From Gnetum montanum (Eukaryota > Streptophyta > Gnetopsida > Gnetales > Gnetaceae), in NCBI GenBank assembly GCA_015680685.1, contig MNCI01006123.1:544058-577986 (forward strand): a stretch of DNA of 33,929 nt. Direction: 5' to 3'. The notes beneath the pieces were generated by a model. That model did not search any database. It saw only the letters and a list, made by a program, of their open reading frames with translations, and had not been told where the DNA came from. Positions 1 through 10,449 of this stretch are shown piece by piece (position 1 is the stretch's first letter; every line of letters begins with the position of its first letter). Both the position numbers and the translations under genes were made by a program.

Positions 1-216
1 TAAATAAAACCACGTGCTGCAAGGTTTATCCAATCAAGTTCTTCTTTATTGCCGTACACAACTTGGGTTCAGGTTACAAGCTGCTCGAATAAAGAGCCGT
101 TCACTCTAGGACTCCTACTGCGGGCACATGGGGAAAAATTCTAACTCTGGAGTGATCAATCTGCCAGAGCTTCGCTACACTAGCCAGGATTGGGAAATGA
201 AGGGAGTGCCACCTCT

Positions 217-224
217 TATTTATA
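217..224 (-). promoter_or_regulatory. TATA box of LTR copy A
   Basis: The minus strand reads CTATAAATAAG across 215-225, about 17 bases downstream of the last palindrome and about 120 bases from the LTR start. It fits a plant TATA box that would drive transcription leftwards. LTR copy C has a TATA at the equivalent place (330-337 of line 6301, i.e. 6330-6337). Confidence 0.6.
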
Positions 225-240
225 GATATGGCGGTGGGAC

Positions 241-318
241 GCGATATCGCGTACGCGATATCGCAGGAGAAGACGCGATATCGCGGTGGCCGCGATATCG
301 CATGGGATGCGATATCGC
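241..318. repeat. Five perfect GCGATATCGC palindromes in LTR copy A
   Basis: Identical 10-bp palindromes occur at 241-250, 255-264, 275-284, 292-301 and 309-318. The first two, joined by GTAC, form one perfect 24-bp palindrome (241-264). The block is strikingly GC- and CpG-rich beside its AT-rich surroundings. It lies directly upstream, on the minus strand, of the TATA box, where LTR enhancer repeats usually sit. A binding-site role is inference. Confidence 0.85.
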
Positions 319-344
319 AGCCTAGTGCAATTCGCGTCTCATCA

Positions 345-1680
345 GTTAGTATCTTAGAAGAGTCTTTAGAAGCTTAGATTCCTTTTTCTATTTTTCTACA
401 TTTTTCAATTAGCCATTAGAAGCTATATTTTATGTCCTATCATTTTTGACCATCTTAGAGTCTTTGTTTGACAACATCATTCTTAGCTTTAGACCTTTCT
501 TTAGCTTAATTTAGTGATTTGGACACATCATCATATCATCCAAGGATTATTTGTTATATTAGATATTATATTTTGGTATTTGGAATATTTGGCTTTGGAT
601 TTTGGTTAGCAATGTCTATGTGGGTCATCTTTCTTAGTGGGTGTTCTAACAATCTTTGCAATGCTTACACGAGTTACCTTTCTTGCTAAGAAGCTAGATA
701 CTTATGTGTGTCTTCTTTCTCCGTAAAGAGCTAGATACTTATGCAAGTTACCTTTCTAAATAAGTATCATTTATTTAGTTTTGGTTTTGTTTGGCTTTTG
801 TGAGCTATGGTTGAGCCTCTTTTCTATTATTTTATTTTGGATGTTTGATTGGTTATTAATTATTATTTGATTTATGCATGTTTGTATTCTTGGATGCCAA
901 CTCTTTACTTGTAACTATTCCTTATGCATGATTGTCCAACTACCCAATGCTTTGAGCCAAAAATCACAAGAGAGTATTTTGTAGCTTATTTTTCCTACTT
1001 AGTCCTAGGATTGGTTCCCTTTGTGGTTTTTGTGCTTTTTAGGAGAATCAATTAATTATGGTGAGGAGAAGTTAGATGGAGAAGGTGATGCTTAAATTAT
1101 TGTTAAGTACATGTTGTTTAGCCATTAAGTTACTAATTATCTATTATTTCTCTTCTAATCTATAATATTCAATGGGATTTTTGTACTATATAATTTTTTG
1201 TGAGAATATGTATTTGTATTTTACCTATCTTTGGTGTAGTCCTTAACCTAGTCAAAAATTTTATATTAGTAGCATTGGTTATTATTTTAGCTATTTTTGT
1301 TCAATAAATTTTGTTATTATTAGAGTCTAATACCTTCTAATGCATTATCATTTTATGTAAGTTTTAGGTTATGTAATTGCTATATTTTCCATTGTATTTT
1401 TTGGTATCTTATTAATGTTATGTTTAGCTTGGGTAATAGCAATTCATATTCTTTTATTAGTGGATAAGTTAACGTTTTTTGCATATGGGGCTATTATCAT
1501 TATTTTATAATATTTTTATCTTTTGGAATAACAATTTTCTTCCCCTATGTGCATATTTTATGGATGCCTACTACTTTTCCTATTATATTTTCTTAAGATC
1601 TAGCATTTTTAAACAATGATTTATGTTTTTTAAATAATTATTTTATTCTCTAATAATGTCTTTCTAGTCTAAACATGGTT
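345..1680. other. AT-rich stretch without a recognisable gene
   Basis: No conserved domain was found in any frame. A short imperfect duplication at about 676-770 repeats the phrases GAGTTACCTTTCT and AGCTAGATACTTATG. The interval may hold the lost 5' LTR and gag N-terminus of the copia remnant that follows. A weak resemblance to an initiator-Met primer-binding site (TGGTTATCAAGGTG, 1677-1690) is not enough to call one. Confidence 0.4.
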
Positions 1681-1792
1681 ATCAAGGTGTTAGAATAATG
1701 ATGGAAGGTTTAAACATGCTATGATAACTATAATTTAAAATAAGAATTTAGATGATGTAATAATTGATGAACTAGTATCTCAAGTTAAAACA

Positions 1793-2126
1793 TTGGAAGA
1801 CCTTGAGAGACATGACAATCAAAGTCAAAATGATCAAGGATATTTTGCATTAAATTCAAGGTGTAGAGGTAGAATTGGAAGAGGAAGAGGTAGCAAATCT
1901 AACTTCAAAGAAGAGAGGAATTACAATTCAAATCAAAATCAAAATTCTAGACTAGAAAAATCAAGAGGAATAGGAAAATTTATAGGTGAAAGATATCAAA
2001 TAGAAGGAATGTTTAATTCAAGTCCAAAAAACTAGCATGAAGTAGCATTATCAATTGTTCCATGGTGCAAGTATTAGAAGAAAGGACATTATGAAGAGCA
2101 GTACTGGTAGAAGATAGACTTTCATT
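1793..2126 (+). pseudogene. copia gag C-terminus with decayed zinc knuckle
   Basis: The open stretch 1793-2035 encodes an acidic helix followed by a basic RGRGRG-type segment (GRGRGSKSNFKEER) and a run of Asn/Gln, as seen before the nucleocapsid of plant copia gag. About 30 bases downstream a degenerate CCHC knuckle can be read: WCKY, stop, KKGHYEEQYW. The first Cys, Gly and His remain, the second Cys is a stop codon and the fourth is Tyr. RNA packaging would be its role in an intact element. Gag sequence upstream of 1793 was not recognised. Confidence 0.62.
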
Positions 2127-2156
2127 CCTACACTCTAAATAATTACTCCAAGACAA

Positions 2157-2560
2157 ATGAAGACAAGTCACAACCTCCAAAGGAGTAGAAGATTCAAAGG
2201 AGTAGATTCAAACTCTAATTTTTCTTCATATCAAATAGTAAAGAAAGTTACTTTATATACTTGGATTATTGATAGTGAATGTTTGAATCACATGACTTAT
2301 TTTAAGGAGAACTTCATCACTTTTAGTCCAAATAATACACTTGGGAGCATTAAGGTGGGAGATAGAGCAAGCGCAAAATAGAAGGGATTAATAATGTGCT
2401 ACTCACTCTTCTTAATAATCATAAGATTGATGTTCATGATATTCATTATGTTTTACAATTGTCAAGTTATCTATTATCAATTATATAAATAGTTATTAGA
2501 GAAAATCAAGTCATTCTTCATGATGAATTTTGTACAATTTTTAATGGTAATTTCTTCATT
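2157..2560 (+). pseudogene. copia aspartic protease remnant
   Basis: At about residues 36-46 of the open stretch from 2157 is YTWIIDSECLNHMTYF, matching the copia protease active site (family pattern WIIDSGCTNHMT). The catalytic Asp is kept (codon at 2271), but the following Gly of the DSG triad is Glu, which should abolish activity. Downstream are the usual FSP..., IKVGDRASAK and, beyond a stop, a segment reading DVHDIHYVLQLSSYLLS like the family's NVLYVPNLSANLLS. The open frame ends at 2381 and the similarity continues in another frame. Confidence 0.8.
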
Positions 2561-2619
2561 GTTAAGTTGAAAATATGGAACTACCAAATTTATTATCTAG
2601 AAGCCTAATCATCTCTTGG

Positions 2620-3500
2620 TATTGAAGCATTAAATTCTTAGTTTTGTTCATTAGATTCTTCAAGTATTTCACTCTCAAGATTGTGGCATTAGAGGTTACG
2701 CTATTCCTTCTATAGCAATATTGAGAAATTAATAAATAATGACGTAACAATTTCAAAGGAAGTTTGCAACATATTCCTCAAGGGAAAACAAAAAGGCTTG
2801 TTATGTAATTCACAAATGCAAAAAGGACAAAAACTTGTTGAGCTCATGCACATGGATTTGGTAGGCTTAATGCCTACACTAGCTTAAGAAGGCAATATGT
2901 ATTTTCTTATTATTATTGATAACTTTTGTAGGTATGCATGGACATAATCATTGCATTCAAAAGTTAAGACATTGGTATATCTTAGAATTTCAATAAGCTA
3001 ATAGAAAATAGATGAAATTTGAAAATCAAAGAAATTACGACTAGTAGAGGAGGATAATTTATGAATCAATAATTTGATGATTTTATGTTGAATATGACAT
3101 TAAAAAACAAACTAGATGTGGATATTCCCCCCAACATAATGAGGTTTTCGAAAGAATGAATGAAGCGCTTCAAGAAATGTTAAGATGCATCTTAAACATG
3201 CTTGACTTCCTAACTTCCTAATTGGTTTTTAAAGAAATCTCTTGATATTTTAGCCTATATCATTAATAGGTTAATCATCACTTGAAGGAAACTACTCTAT
3301 GATAAATTACCAAACCTCTCTCATATAAAAATCTTTGGATGCGTATGCTATGTCAAAATTCCAAATTATTTGCTATCCAAGTTATAAGATAAAGGAAGAA
3401 AATGCATTTTCTGTTAAAACTAGTGGATACAAATGCTATGATCCACAAGAGAACAAATGATTCATTTGTAGAGATGTCTTTTCAATAAAGAGAAATTTGG
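2620..3500 (+). pseudogene. copia integrase remnant
   Basis: It begins with a pre-integrase HHCC-type motif (LWH, stop, RLRY at 2681) leading to the family's LWHxRLGH pattern. The core follows: LVELMHMDLVGLMPT (first catalytic Asp), YFLIIIDNFCRYAWT (second Asp region), then CGYSPQHNEVFERMNEALQE, where the family has TPQQNGVAERMN with the catalytic Glu. The C-terminal part reads KIFGCVCYVKIP and SGYKCYDPQENK. In an intact element this enzyme inserts the cDNA into chromosomes. Numerous stops and frameshifts make it non-functional. Confidence 0.85.
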
Positions 3501-3639
3501 AATTAAAAATTTCAAAGAAGACAAGCAGCTTGAAAATGTTTCGAAGTCATGGATGAAGAAACACCATCCAAAGACACACATATTGGACCAAAATTTTAAT
3601 AGGAGATTCATAAAATCATAGGCCATAAATCATATTGCT

Positions 3640-3910
3640 TATTTAGCTCTTTTCCATAAGCCAAATAATGTCCATGATGCTCTTAAATTAGAAATTTGGA
3701 GATAAGCAATGAAGAAAATGTATGACTATTATAAAAAATCAAACATGAACTCTTGTTGACAAACCAAAAGGAAGAAAATTTATACATGTCAAGTAAATTT
3801 TTAAGATAAAACTCAATAAGAAAAATGAAGTGATAGCCTAAAAGGTGAGATTGGTAGCTAGAGGACTTAAACAAAATAAATGGATTAATTATGATTGTTT
3901 TACTTTTTGC
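3640..3910 (+). pseudogene. N-terminal fragment of copia reverse transcriptase
   Basis: Reading through stops gives AMKKMYDYYKKS, then a KEENLY stretch, IRKMK and GLKQNKWINYD. These line up with the start of plant copia RT (AMxEEMxALxxNxTWELV ... VARGFxQxxGIDYxETF). The similarity ends right after this point. No catalytic motif remains, so the RT is truncated. Confidence 0.7.
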
Positions 3911-4899
3911 AATATTTATGATAACATTTTAAGCCTAATGTTTTCTTTTCTCATCTTAATTTTATTTTCCATGTCATTGTAGAAGCTAGATTTATTTTCC
4001 ATGTTATTGTTAAGTCATGTACTATGTGGGTCCATGTCTTCATGTCTCCATCTAATAGGTTACATGACATAATATTATATTTGAAAAATAAGAGGGAAGG
4101 AAAAGTCAAAGTGAAGTTAAATATGGATCCTCTAATGCCTTATGTTAAGCAATATACCCTTAGGACCACCCAAGATCTTATATGGGCATCTCCCTTATGT
4201 TGGAATTATATAAAGTATAGAGGTGGCACATTCTCATGAGTTGGGACCATAAGTCTCATCTCTTTGAGATTTAGTTATGATTAGGTGGAATCATAACAGC
4301 CATATTAGATTTGAGTGTGCTCTTAAGCACCTCCTTAATATTCTATTTATGTGATGTATGGGCTCTCCTCAAACTTGAGACATTCCATAGATGCAAATTC
4401 ATGTGAACACTTCATTGCAGCATGAAAAGAAGCTTGAATCAATAGAAGTGATGAGTTTGCTTCCATATCATCATCTTATTATTACATTTTAGTTGCTTTA
4501 TCTATTTCAATTTCATTTCAAGTAATTAATTTCAATATTATTTTAATCTAATATTAATCTTATCATCAATCAAGAGAAGAAAGAAGAAGAAAATCTTGTT
4601 TAGAGATCAATATCCATTATTGTTCCTTATGTATTCTTATTTATTATAGGTTTGAGAAGACATCCACATTTAAGAAGGGTTTCTTAGTCAACCAATATCC
4701 CATAGAAGCCAAAAGAGAGAGTTCTACTAAAAGTAAACTAAACACTTAAAGTTGTGATTCAAGCAAAATCTGAGAAGATATATCTCTACCTAGTCTAAAT
4801 TGTTGGAAACAAGGGGTAAGATCCTAGTTACAAAAGCACAACTTTAGGAGGCTACCACCATTAATCAATGGTTGGTAGCTAAGGTTATTGAGCTCAAAG
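3911..4899. other. AT-rich stretch, possible decayed LTR or UTR
   Basis: No domain was recognised. An open stretch at 4024-4239 has no recognisable relative. The sequence from TGTTGGAATTATATAAAG (4198) onward has an LTR-like look, with a TATA-like AT tract and a purine-rich GAAGAAAGAAGAAGAAAA at about 4572-4591. I found no second copy of it in the window, so no LTR is claimed. Confidence 0.35.
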
Positions 4900-5861
4900 C
4901 CCTTTAGCAGATCCAACCATTTTATTAACCTAAAATGATATGAGTTGAAGCTTTTCAAAAGCTTCAAGAAAAAGTAAGGTCAAAGAAGAAAAAGAAAAGA
5001 TCATTTGGGATGCTACATTATTATATGCAATGCTAAAAAGCACTAGCAATGATCTCATCCAAGTGTGCTAAGACAATAAGAACCTGACCAAGAAGAATAG
5101 GTGATTTCTTAAGATATAAAAGCATAAGAAACAACTAAAGGAATATCTTAAGCACTAGTAGAAGCATCATGCTAGAGTGAATCAAGATGTTAAAAGGTTG
5201 ATATTCAAAAATCAAAATCTATCAATGGAGGAGGTATAGGCCATCAGGTAGGAAAAAATCATCAAAATTTCCATTAGGAAGAATGAAACTCTAAAATATG
5301 AAAAATGAAGAGTCATTATAAAGACCATGTGGACATGCTCAAAGAAGTAAATGAGAAGGAGATTTGATTGGGTAAAGCAAACATGAATGATGCCATCTAG
5401 TAAATACAACAAGAAGAAGAAGCATGACAACCCATCTTTAATAGACTAAATGCATACAATCCAGTGAAGATCTACATAAAGAAGATGCTGATAAAGAAAA
5501 TAACCAAGTAGATCGAGTTGATCAACCTTTGATATGTAAACTTGACAATGTTAACTACTGGAAGGTCACAATCATAGTTAGAAACACAAGTAGCCAACTC
5601 ATACCTCTTGTATGTGGCTAAGTTCAAGCTCTAGAACGAGACCAAGCAAAAGCTAGAAGTGGCTAATGTGAAGTGCAAACCATCATAAGCTACAAAATAC
5701 TATGTAAGCATTCAACATTGAATGTAACCAATTTACAAGTTGATTCTTCAATGCCAAGGAATTATTTCTTGTTTTATCTTATCATGGGATGTGCCAACAC
5801 CATTAACTATGTGATGTTACCTAGATTGTCAATGATCCCAAAAGTAAGGAGAAGAAAATGA
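4900..5861 (+). pseudogene. Decayed coding-like region, Lys/Glu-rich, probable coiled coil
   Basis: I do not recognise this family. Across stops, one forward frame keeps protein-like composition for several hundred bases: EKIIWDATLLYAMLKST, then DLIQVC, NKNLTKK, KQLKEYLKH, ARVNQDVKRL and NQNLSMEEV. It is rich in Lys, Glu, Leu and Asn with heptad-like spacing, suggesting a coiled coil. The start resembles the IWDAL-type helices of retrotransposon gag proteins. No zinc knuckle, protease or RT follows before 6173. It could be gag of another element or an old captured gene. Confidence 0.35.
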
Positions 5862-6173
5862 AGGTATTTTTGAATTTCTTTGAACTATCAAAAGAAGTAG
5901 TAGGAGTAATAGGACAACCAATATCACTAGCAAAACCAAGGTAGGAGGAGCAATCATCGAAGCTGTAGGAGCCTCCATGTTCTAGTACCATATAGAGCAT
6001 CTTCCTTATTCAATTTTCTACATAATGACTAGTCAAAATTTTGTAATGTAACCAATTTTTGTTGACTCTAATTGTAAGCACTCAAATAATTTCATTATAC
6101 TATAGCACTCATATGTTAGTTATTTAGTCAATTCCATACTTTCGTAATTTTATAATTAACTTGATTACATTTT
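5862..6173. other. AT-rich stretch up to the gypsy 3' LTR boundary
   Basis: I see no gene or repeat structure. It should be the original target flank of the gypsy element that begins at about 6174. Confidence 0.3.
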
Positions 6174-6185
6174 TGTTTACTCAAG

Positions 6186-7069
6186 GATAAGTTAGGGAAG
6201 TATGATGAACAATAAAATTAGTTAGTCACATCAATGGATATGCATTGATTTGACCCCATAAATGCATATGTGTCGATGCATCCTTTGATGTATCAACACA
6301 TAAATGTTAATGTAGTCTCTCTCTTTGCCTATATAAATGCATACATCCATTGCATTTATGGAACTGTTTGGTGATTTCCTTGGCCAAAATCTTATAGTTT
6401 TGCATTGTAGAAGTTAGAATTTTTCTCTTTTAAGTACCTGCAACATGGATTAAGTAAGTTGTATGGATTTTTATTTTAATGCATTAGGTACCTAGACACA
6501 TGTGCATGATGGTAATAAAATCAAGTTTTGTTTCCTTCATTGCAACACTTTGACTAGCATTATGATTTACTTTCTTGCACTTTACTCTTAATGTCCATTT
6601 ACTTTCCTACGTTATTAGTTAAATATTTTTTTATTTTGCACTTAAGTATACATGCATGGGAATGAACACTTCAAGCATAATATATTAGCATTTAGTAATC
6701 CCAGATTTGAACACTTACTAATATAGAAACATTTGTACATGTTTAGGATGTGTACGAAAAGTTGATAATGGATGTTCTAGGCTTAGGCTAGTTTAGATTA
6801 TTTCTCCATAATTATATTAATTAGTTTAATTTTTTAATATTTCATATTTTTAATATTATAATAATAATAAACAACCATCATGTGCCTCAATCACACTTAA
6901 ACATACTAAGTAAACCAACACAAGTATGATTGGAAAGATAATGATTAGCATTCTATTGCTTAGTTCTCTAAACCATCCATCTAGTTCTATGTACATGAAA
7001 TTCAACTAGCTTGTGTGTGAATGCTTATGATTCTTATGGTTGAGCATAGGATTACTCTACCACTCATCA
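6186..7069 (+). mobile_element. Solo LTR copy C of the palindrome-array family, inserted in the gypsy 3' LTR
   Basis: Its right end (TATGGTTGAGCATAGG ... CCACTCATCA) matches that of copy B (TATGGTTGAGTGTAGG ... GCCACTCATCA, to 14619). Other shared parts are GTAATCCCAG, GATGTGTACGAAAAGTTGATA against GGTGTGTACAGCAAGTGGGA, and TTAAACATAC...AACACAAGTATG. TCAAG stands on both sides (6181-6185 and 7070-7074), a likely 5-bp target-site duplication. The 5' end GATAAG fits TGATGAG after loss of the T. A TATA box (6330-6337) follows about 145 bases in. No internal domain follows, so it is a solo LTR. Confidence 0.7.
6330..6337 (+). promoter_or_regulatory. TATA box of LTR copy C
   Basis: CCTATATAAATGC spans 6328-6340 after a CT-rich tract, at the same relative place as the TATA box of copy A on its own strand. 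Between LTR start and TATA lie palindrome-like words (GATGCATC at 6275, TGATGTATCA at 6287, ATGCATAT at 6263) instead of GCGATATCGC. Confidence 0.5.
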
Positions 7070-8820
7070 TCAAGGAATAGAATGAATGAACCAACACGTC
7101 CAAATGGACAAAAGCTTCAACATAGATCAAAGCTTGACTTCATAGTCAAATCTATAATCTAGGTTAACTCATGACTAATCAAACATTGTCGAAACATGTT
7201 AAACTAAGTGCCAACATTAAAATTATCAAAAAAATAAATATGATAAATCATGACTTGACCATGATCCCTAATAACTAATCATGACTTATGGTTTACTTAG
7301 AAAACAAAGTAACAAAAAAATTAGCAAATTTGGCTTAACCATGACTTAATCACAACCTGTGGTCATAGACCATGACCTAACAATGACTCATAGTTGATCA
7401 CAAGTAACTTAGAATTGGAAAATGATAAAAATAACTTGACCACAACTTCATCATGACTTATTATGGATGACCACAATAGGTCCACAACTTGTGGGATTAT
7501 AGGTTTTTGAAAATAGAAACTTAAAATGCAAATTAAAGCATTTGGATCAACCATGACCTTCCCACAATCCATGGTGTAAAATCACAATATGATCATGACT
7601 AATGGTTAGTCCTAGAAATTTCACGATAACCTATGATTATAATGTAGAAATCAAAATGGGCAAAACTTGATACAAAATACTACTAAATATTCTTTAAATG
7701 ACAAGGAATATTAGCAACAAGAAAAAGATGATATGAGGGATATTAAATAATCTCAAAGAACAAAAATTACATAAAAATACTTAATAACAGGACAAAGGAT
7801 CTAATTCCTAAGAAATCATATAATAACTTGAAAAATGCTAAAAAATTGAAATTCAATGATATAGATAAAACCCATTTAGATCAAAGAAAAGATGAATATA
7901 TTGGAATTACAACAAGATACTTTCACACAATACCTAAGAATGAAATGGTTGAATTATTAAATTTTTACAAAACTTCAAACCCAAAAAATTAGCAAAACAG
8001 AACATGCAAATAATGCTTAGAAATCAATCGAATGTAAATGTACAAAGAAAGACCTAGTCCAAATAATAATTGTATATAATTCATGGAATTTTGATAAAAC
8101 CAAACCATGCTAAACATGCACAAAAACTTGCAAATTAGAATGAAACATGAGAAAATGCCAAGATGTCTCACTTGAAATAAATAAGAATAAATCCAAGAAC
8201 TAAATGAATGAACATAGCCACATATAAACCATGTGTATAAAAAACCAATAATATTTCCTATATCATCACACATATACAATATATTAGCATTTTTATATCT
8301 AAGTATAATGGATGCCAAAGTGCTAATGGAGTGTGGGGATTTTAATAAACAATAGCAGAATTACAAACATGGAAATCCTAGCTCTATGTCCTATAAATAA
8401 ACTACAAATAAAAACAATACCACCAAGCCCTACTCATCTCATATATACATGTCAAAAGGCCAATTAAAAATGTCATAATACTCTTAATTAAAAAAATTAG
8501 TACATGTCAAACCATAAATTAAATTTATACAATATCATACATACAAAATCTAATCATGTTATTTATATAACATACATGTCTCATCCATAGCCACCATGAT
8601 AAATCTATCAAAATCATTTACCAAGTTAATACATAATAGTTGAAAATAAAATAATGCATAAAAATTAAATATACATAAATGTAGATTATAATGCTAGAAA
8701 TCTAAACTAATCAATATGCACAACTAAAAAGTATATTTCAATTACAATTAAGAGCATCAAAGAAATACAATTATGAGGTAAGAGTACTAACTTAGACATT
8801 CAAGAATAAGAGTTATTAAA
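7070..8820 (-). repeat. 3' LTR of the gypsy element, main part
   Basis: It aligns along its length with 19320-21114. Shared stretches include AAATATGATAAATCATGA (7233 and 19482), AAATGGTTGAAT(T/C)ATTAAAT (7942 and 20212) and GCATCAAAGAAATACAATTATGAGG (8755 and 21050, split by the 20-base limit here). The right end is fixed by a polypurine tract starting at 8821. The remaining 12 bases of its other end lie at 6174-6185, on the far side of LTR copy C. Divergence between the two LTRs looks like about a quarter of positions by eye, indicating great age. Confidence 0.75.
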
Positions 8821-8848
8821 TCCTCCCTCCTTCCCCTCATCCCCTTTG
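8821..8848 (-). promoter_or_regulatory. Polypurine tract of the gypsy element
   Basis: On the minus strand this reads as a G/A run (GGATGAGGGGAAGGAGGGAGGA core) ending exactly where homology between the two LTRs begins. In LTR retrotransposons the polypurine tract primes plus-strand DNA synthesis next to the 3' LTR. Its position both confirms the element's orientation and sets the LTR boundary at 8820. Confidence 0.7.
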
Positions 8849-8929
8849 ACCTCTCCCCACCTCACAGCCCTCACGCCCACACCCCCCCCGGGCATAATCC
8901 CCACACTAAAAAAAAAGAATCTTCCTCCT

Positions 8930-9400
8930 ATAAGACCGTAGGATGTGATGACCACATATTAGACTTAAGCTCTTAAGCTCTTAAGTAGAATCTATAGAAT
9001 CATGATTGCTCCCCATGACCTTCACCATCAAGACAAGCTTTTTGTACAACTAAGCTTCATTTATTTCATGATTCTCATAGGATGCTCCACGTATGAAACA
9101 TTAGCTTAAAGTTGTTCCTCAGTCCAATCAACAACATGACTATTATTCTCAAAGTATCACTAAAACATGCATACATAAAAAACATCATGCATGCTTGAAA
9201 GTTACGAAGGAAAATTCACACAATAAGTCATCTCTTCTATGTGTTGAAGTACATTGAACAATCCTATATAACAAGGTGTAAGATTGCCTTTCCTATCAAA
9301 ATGCATCATGTCTTTCAATGAGAATATACAAATAGACACCTTGTCACCAACTACGAACTTGAGAGGCCTTCTTCCATAGTTCATGTAGCTAGCTTGATCA
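8930..9400 (-). pseudogene. gypsy integrase C-terminus and chromodomain-like tail
   Basis: The open minus stretch 9384-9202 reads NYGRRPLKFVVGDKVSICIF then FDRKGNLTPCYIGLFNVLQH, matching the GPY/F-type module of gypsy integrase (family RRPLEFQVGDxVFLKVSP ... GKLSPRYIGPFEIL). Further left come DVFYVCMF, then TEEQL and SYVEHPMRIM, with frame changes. These resemble the segment leading into the chromodomain of plant chromoviruses (DVFHVSML ... LSYEEQPVRIL), which guides integration to heterochromatin. The chromodomain itself is too decayed to check its aromatic cage residues. Confidence 0.75.
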
Positions 9401-10330
9401 TCTAACTTACTTTAGCCTGCTCTTGAATCTTCTTAATCTAACCCATTGTATGCAAGACTATATTCAGATTGATTTACTGCCTATCCTTGATCACATTTTA
9501 ACACAAAGGAGTTCTGTAAGATTTATAGTACAAAACAACATATGATGCTATCTTCAAATTATTTTGAAGGTTGTTATTGTAGTCAAATTTAGTTAATGGT
9601 AATAGTCTATCCTAGCTATTTAAAAACTGCAAATAATAAGACCAAAGTATGTCATCCAAAACTTAGTTAAATCTCTTAACCTATCTATCTATCTATAAAT
9701 GGTATACCGAACTTAAATTTTGTCTAGTACCCAAGATATCCATGAAAGCTTGCTAAAATAAAGAAGTAAATTTAGCATCATGATCAGTAAAAATTTTAAT
9801 ACAAATATTATGTAGCTATATACTTTGATAGATGAATAACATCCTTTGCATTGGCTATCATTTTCATAATGAAAAAATAGGCTAACTCAGTTAACAAAAT
9901 AACAACAAAATGGTATCCTTTCCACCCTTAGTTTGAGGTAAATTGATAAAAAACTTGATACTGATCATCTTCCACTTCCACTATGAAATAGTATGAGGGT
10001 ATAAGTAATGATTTTGTTGTTGATTCTTAAAATTACCTTGCTAGCAAATCAAGCATATTACCATGAATTCACCAACTTATTTTTTCATATTTGATCACTG
10101 ATACAACCTCTTTAATAATTAATACATCTTGTTAATTCTAGCAAGTATCTAAAACTTACTAAGGTGTGCTTCCTCCAATAAACATTTGCACAAGAAGTCG
10201 GACACATATACCCATTCTTTACAATCAAGAAACCCAAGCATATCTACAATAATCATCAAATTAATAGACTATCTAAGCTATTCATACTAATAATCTTATT
10301 GTTTCTCTACACAAATCTCATTTAGAACAT
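9400..10330 (-). pseudogene. gypsy integrase core remnant
   Basis: On the minus strand, TDHDAKFTSLF (about 9790-9755) carries the second catalytic Asp region (family SDRGPQFTSRFW). DILGTRQNLSSVYHL follows (family LGTKLNFSTAYHPQTDGQ). Then come VLDDILWSYYL, WDRLLPLTKFDYNNNLQNN and YKSYRTPLC (family YGRKCRTPL). Where the family has QTDGQSER a CTAT microsatellite (9681-9696) now covers the codons, so the catalytic Glu is not clear. Left of about 10100 only the weak zinc-binding N-terminal region would be expected, and I could not confirm it. Confidence 0.8.
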
Positions 10331-10449
10331 CTGGAAAAAATCATAAAGCTAGATGTAGATGATAGAGTTGAAATCAACCAAAAAGTCAACCACCTGTCTT
10401 TGAAACTAGTTCAACTATGGCTAATTCATTCCAGTACTACAACCCTTTT

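Larger units (their letters stand above)
1..344 (-). mobile_element. LTR of a palindrome-array retrotransposon family, copy A (truncated by window edge)
   Basis: Read on the minus strand, this starts TGATGAGACGCGAATTGCAC at 344, runs through a cluster of GCGATATCGC palindromes, reaches a TATA box (217-224) and continues into a leader with an AATAAA-type signal (CAATAAAG, plus 44-51). That order matches U3-R of an LTR. The first 20 bases match the start of copy B at 13805 at 17 positions, and the part after the TATA box shares a GTTAGAATTTTTC motif with copy C (6186-7069). The left end lies outside the window, so whether this is a solo LTR or the 5' LTR of an element running leftwards is unknown. 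The LTR identification is inferred from structure and from the comparison of three copies. Confidence 0.68.
1680..3910 (+). mobile_element. Ty1/copia retrotransposon remnant
   Basis: Domains appear in the copia order gag knuckle, protease, integrase, RT, spread over several frames and broken by many stops. The RT is represented only by its N-terminal part and stops at about 3910, before the catalytic YVDD-type region, so the 3' half is missing. Integrase before RT separates it from the gypsy elements further along. No matching LTR pair was found. It is dead and old, judging by its stop density. Confidence 0.82.

Noticed and set aside
241-318. CRISPR-like array of short regular repeats
   Set aside because: Spacers are only 4-10 bases and irregular, and the setting is a plant LTR.
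128-325. 65-codon plus frame ending in repeated RYR/DIA words
   Set aside because: The repeated words come from the GCGATATCGC palindromes; this is LTR control sequence, not a gene.
4198-4620. Possible LTR starting TGTTGGAATTATATAAAG
   Set aside because: No second copy, no target duplication and no clear end were found in the window, so it is noted only as a possibility.
7989-8318. 109-codon minus-strand hydrophobic frame
   Set aside because: It lies inside the gypsy 3' LTR, is not kept open in the matching 5' LTR, and has no family resemblance.
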